Program-made: the position numbers and the translations under genes
Shown here: positions 61,264 to 64,000 of the stretch, piece after piece
Layout of the letters: each line of letters begins with the position of its first letter
Numbering within the stretch: the first letter of the stretch is position 1
From: Rhea pennata
Lineage: Eukaryota > Chordata > Aves > Rheiformes > Rheidae
Direction of reading: 5' to 3'
Assembly (NCBI RefSeq): GCF_028389875.1
Contig: NC_084702.1
Coordinates: 56,554,053 to 56,618,052, forward strand
DNA: 64,000 nucleotides
The notes under the pieces: model-generated
What the model was told of the DNA's origin: nothing
Databases searched by the model: none
The model's input: only the letters and a program-made list of their open reading frames with translations

Positions 61264-62739
61264 CTGAAATCAGCAGCAAGTAGAAAATACTTCACTGCAG
61301 CCTTGGGCCATAGAGATCTCGGTTAATTTTTGTGTTTCTGACCAATGGCCATGGCAGACATTTCTTGTTCCTACATGGTTGTGTACAAGTCACACCTACT
61401 ATCCTAGTGTGCTCTTAAGCACAGGGAAAGCTTAAGAGAATCTCATGTTCCAGGGGAGTGTGGAGGAGGGCAGTGATTTCCCAATCACCCTTGACTTGTC
61501 CACACTGTACTATGACACAGTCTGAGTTCACCCAGCCCCTGCAAGGAGGAGTATTGACAGTTATGAAGCATAATCTGAACCTAGCTGCAAAAGCCTTGAG
61601 GAAGGAATTAGGTGTTGAAGTGAATTAGGACAAAGGGTTAATGCTGTTGCATGTTGATGCAAGTTTGAATTAGGAGGAAACATGAGTTGGTCAGGACCAA
61701 TGTGTTGCAAAAGGGTGTATTTGTCTCGTTGATCACTGGACTTATCACAAAAGGATTTATTATATTGACTTTGTTCAGAAGATGATGTATTGCCAAATAC
61801 TATTTGTAACCTGAGCTACCAAAGCCAGCGGGCGCTGTGTGCAAGTTCTCTAGTTACAGCAGGGGAGAGCTGCACTCTGTGATAGTGTAATTGGATTCCC
61901 TGCTGTTATCTGCAAGCAGAGAGCTGGTTCCGAATCTGTGCCTATGCTGAGGTATTTTACACGATTTTGCTATGCTTCTTTGGTGTAGGTAGACTATACT
62001 AAAGTAATAGATGGCTTGTAGTGGTTAGATACATCTGCTTCAGAGGCATGATAAGAAAGGATTGTATAGCTAGACTATGTTTATACATAAAATTTATAAC
62101 TTCATTTTAAGGTTAACAAAGGCTTTCTAGGCTATTTTCCAGGTAATGGTACATTCCTATACAATTTGATGTTGCCCCACTAGCTAGTAATGAATGGTTG
62201 CTCACAGAGGGAGAAATGAGGCTGAGAGAAAGAGAATGGAGTAGATGGTGACTCAGGTAAGTATCTCCAGCAAAATACTTCAATTTCTGTCCTAGGACAG
62301 TATTACAGGAGAAATGACCACTGCAGGAACAAGAAGAGTTCAATGACCTGGACATTTCAACGCAAGATTTCATTCATGTGTTTCGAAAAGAAGTATACAG
62401 TCTTGTCCAAAATGCAACTCATAAGAGAATGAGATCAGGATACACTTCAGTTTGGGCAGCCTTTGAAATGGAACATGTTTAAGAGGATGTGTACAGAGTT
62501 AAACACTGAAATTAGGTGATAAAAGCCCCCTCTGTGCTGTTCTGTTTTCTGTGGGGTCACAGCAGTAAAAACAGACTTGAAAATGTGAACAAGAACCAAC
62601 AAAGAAGGTAAGTATGCTTGCTATAACAAGATAAATCAATCAGCCACCCAGATATAGAAAAAGAACACAAATGAAATGATGATGTCAAAAACCTCATTAA
62701 AACTTAACAAGAAGTACTGGTTCAAATATAAGTCACTTG

Positions 62740-62811
62740 TAAGCTCTTTAGTATATATGTATGTGTGTATAAATATACATATGTGCACACACTTTAATTT
62801 AAGCTCTTTAG
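62740..62811 (+). repeat. 12-bp direct repeat flanking a TA/TG-rich tract
   Basis: TAAGCTCTTTAG occurs at 62740-62751 and again at 62800-62811, exactly 60 bp apart. The intervening DNA is an alternating TATA/TGTG/CACA tract (62752-62791). Confidence 0.8.
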
Positions 62812-64000
62812 CGTAACATAAGCTTTTCGGTATGTATCTGTTCTTCTGAGCCTTGTCCTGTTCCCTGTTGCTTCCAGTCACACCTTTTGCCACTTTAGGG
62901 GTACAACACTGATTCAAAACACGTGCATCCCAAGAACAGCGTGAGTCTGGGAGAAATAAATAATGACAGGATGTGGGTGGGAGGCTGACTTGCCTTTCCC
63001 AGTGCAATAATTATTTGTGAGAAAATATTCCCCACATGCGTTGTAGCAAATGTTGGAAACCAGATGCCCCGAGTATGAGATCCTCCTACTTAAATTGAGC
63101 AGTATTGTGGCTTAGCCTGCCGCATTATAGGCTGTTCTGGCTTAAAGGCAGCCTGTGCAAATATTGCCTAAGGAAGAGACCGAGAGAAAATCCTGCTGAT
63201 CCAAGAAGCCCGAACTCCCTGGCAGTGGAGGAAGAAAGCCACTGACCTATATCAAGGGCTGACTTGTTCCCCTTGTCACAAAGGGCAGAGCTCTGGTTAG
63301 TTCTTTGCGAGGCAGAGAATAGAATCGAGATTTTCTGCTTGTGGTCTTGCTGTGCCATCTGCATGGAGGAGAGGACAAATAGTCCCACAGAACCAACCTC
63401 CTCCCAGCTGGGTGCTACCGGTACATTACCCTAAATGAAGCTACAGGAATCACTTATATTTGGTTGGCTCATTTTGCAGCTTCAAAAGGCGAGGAACAAC
63501 CTCCTGTTATGTCAGCAGCCTCCAGTGAAGTCAGATGCATTATTCATTTTTTAAGGTTAGCAATTCTTGAATGCTTGAGCAAAGATGGCAGAATTTGGTC
63601 CTAAATAGTATTTGTGCTATACCATGTGAAAAAGCTGTTCTTCTGCTTCTGGCAGCCATTGATTTTGCAGCATAGCTTTCATATTGAAATATGCAGTAGA
63701 AAGGCACAGCTGAAGTAGTGTGCAAGGGGCAAATACCTAAGACGAGAGTGACACTAAAATGTGGTACTAGATTGGGTGAGTCAGAACACAAGCTGCTTTC
63801 AAGTTTTTTGTTGAATTAGGGTGAGGAGCCAAGAGTACTTGAAGGAGTTTCATAAAATCAACACAGCCCAACTTTTATTGGTGGTGGCAGATGGTACAAC
63901 AGGGCCCAATGGCCACAGATTACTGCTTTGGATATTCAGATTGGATATTAGGTTAAGTTTCATCCCTGGGATGGTAACACACTAGACCAAGTTACTGAGC

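Larger units (their letters stand above)
59961..64000. other. Right-hand intergenic DNA, no gene recognised
   Basis: No recognisable exon up to the window edge. It contains a 32-bp tandem duplication near 61.2 kb, a possible ancient MIR-like SINE fragment near 61.0 kb, and a TA/TG-rich tract near 62.75 kb flanked by a 12-bp direct repeat. Confidence 0.55.

Noticed and set aside
1-64000. CRISPR arrays, operons, prophage or other prokaryotic systems
   Set aside because: No regularly spaced repeats or dense coding; spliced vertebrate genes and CR1/SINE repeats dominate.
1-64000. Endogenous retrovirus or LTR pairs
   Set aside because: I saw no paired long terminal repeats and no retroviral protein motifs on either strand by eye.

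Overview
The window is vertebrate nuclear DNA from a sauropsid, most likely a bird. Two intact two-exon genes lie in tandem on the + strand: F2R (protease-activated receptor 1, PAR1) and F2RL1 (protease-activated receptor 2, PAR2). The bird assignment rests on CR1-type LINE relics, two tRNA-headed SINEs with CR1-like 3' tails, and compact CpG-island promoters. The tRNA-Ile SINE resembles those described from songbirds, but I cannot place the species from this alone.

Layout. 1-4780 is AT-rich upstream DNA with no recognisable gene. About 4860-5640 is the F2R CpG island, with a TATA-like box and exon 1 (signal peptide). A 7.1 kb intron holds one tRNA-Ile/CR1 SINE. F2R exon 2 (12493-13697) encodes nearly all of the receptor. 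About 14-37.6 kb is intergenic, with homopolymer runs, one CR1 relic and one orphan CpG-rich patch near 20.2-20.4 kb. About 37.64-38.72 kb is the F2RL1 CpG island with exon 1, followed by a 4.4 kb intron and exon 2 (42693-43798). From about 45.3 kb to the end I see no gene; this part holds two long minus-strand CR1/L3-like relics and a second SINE whose head is tRNA-Val(UAC)-like.

How the genes fit together. Both are class A GPCRs switched on when a serine protease cuts the extracellular N-terminus and exposes a tethered ligand. Each has a short signal-peptide exon, a phase-1 intron and one large exon with all seven helices, as expected for tandem paralogues (F2R and F2RL1 are also neighbours in human). 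The most notable sequence features are in their N-termini. PAR1 carries a TFLMPD ligand after an MRGR cleavage site, has no aromatic residue in the thrombin-exosite segment, and has a duplicated ENDT glycosylation unit. PAR2 carries SFVGHI.

I found no CRISPR array, operon, prokaryotic element or functional tRNA gene, and nothing that is convincingly a new biological system. Comparisons with human proteins and with repeat consensus sequences are from memory and are labelled as such.
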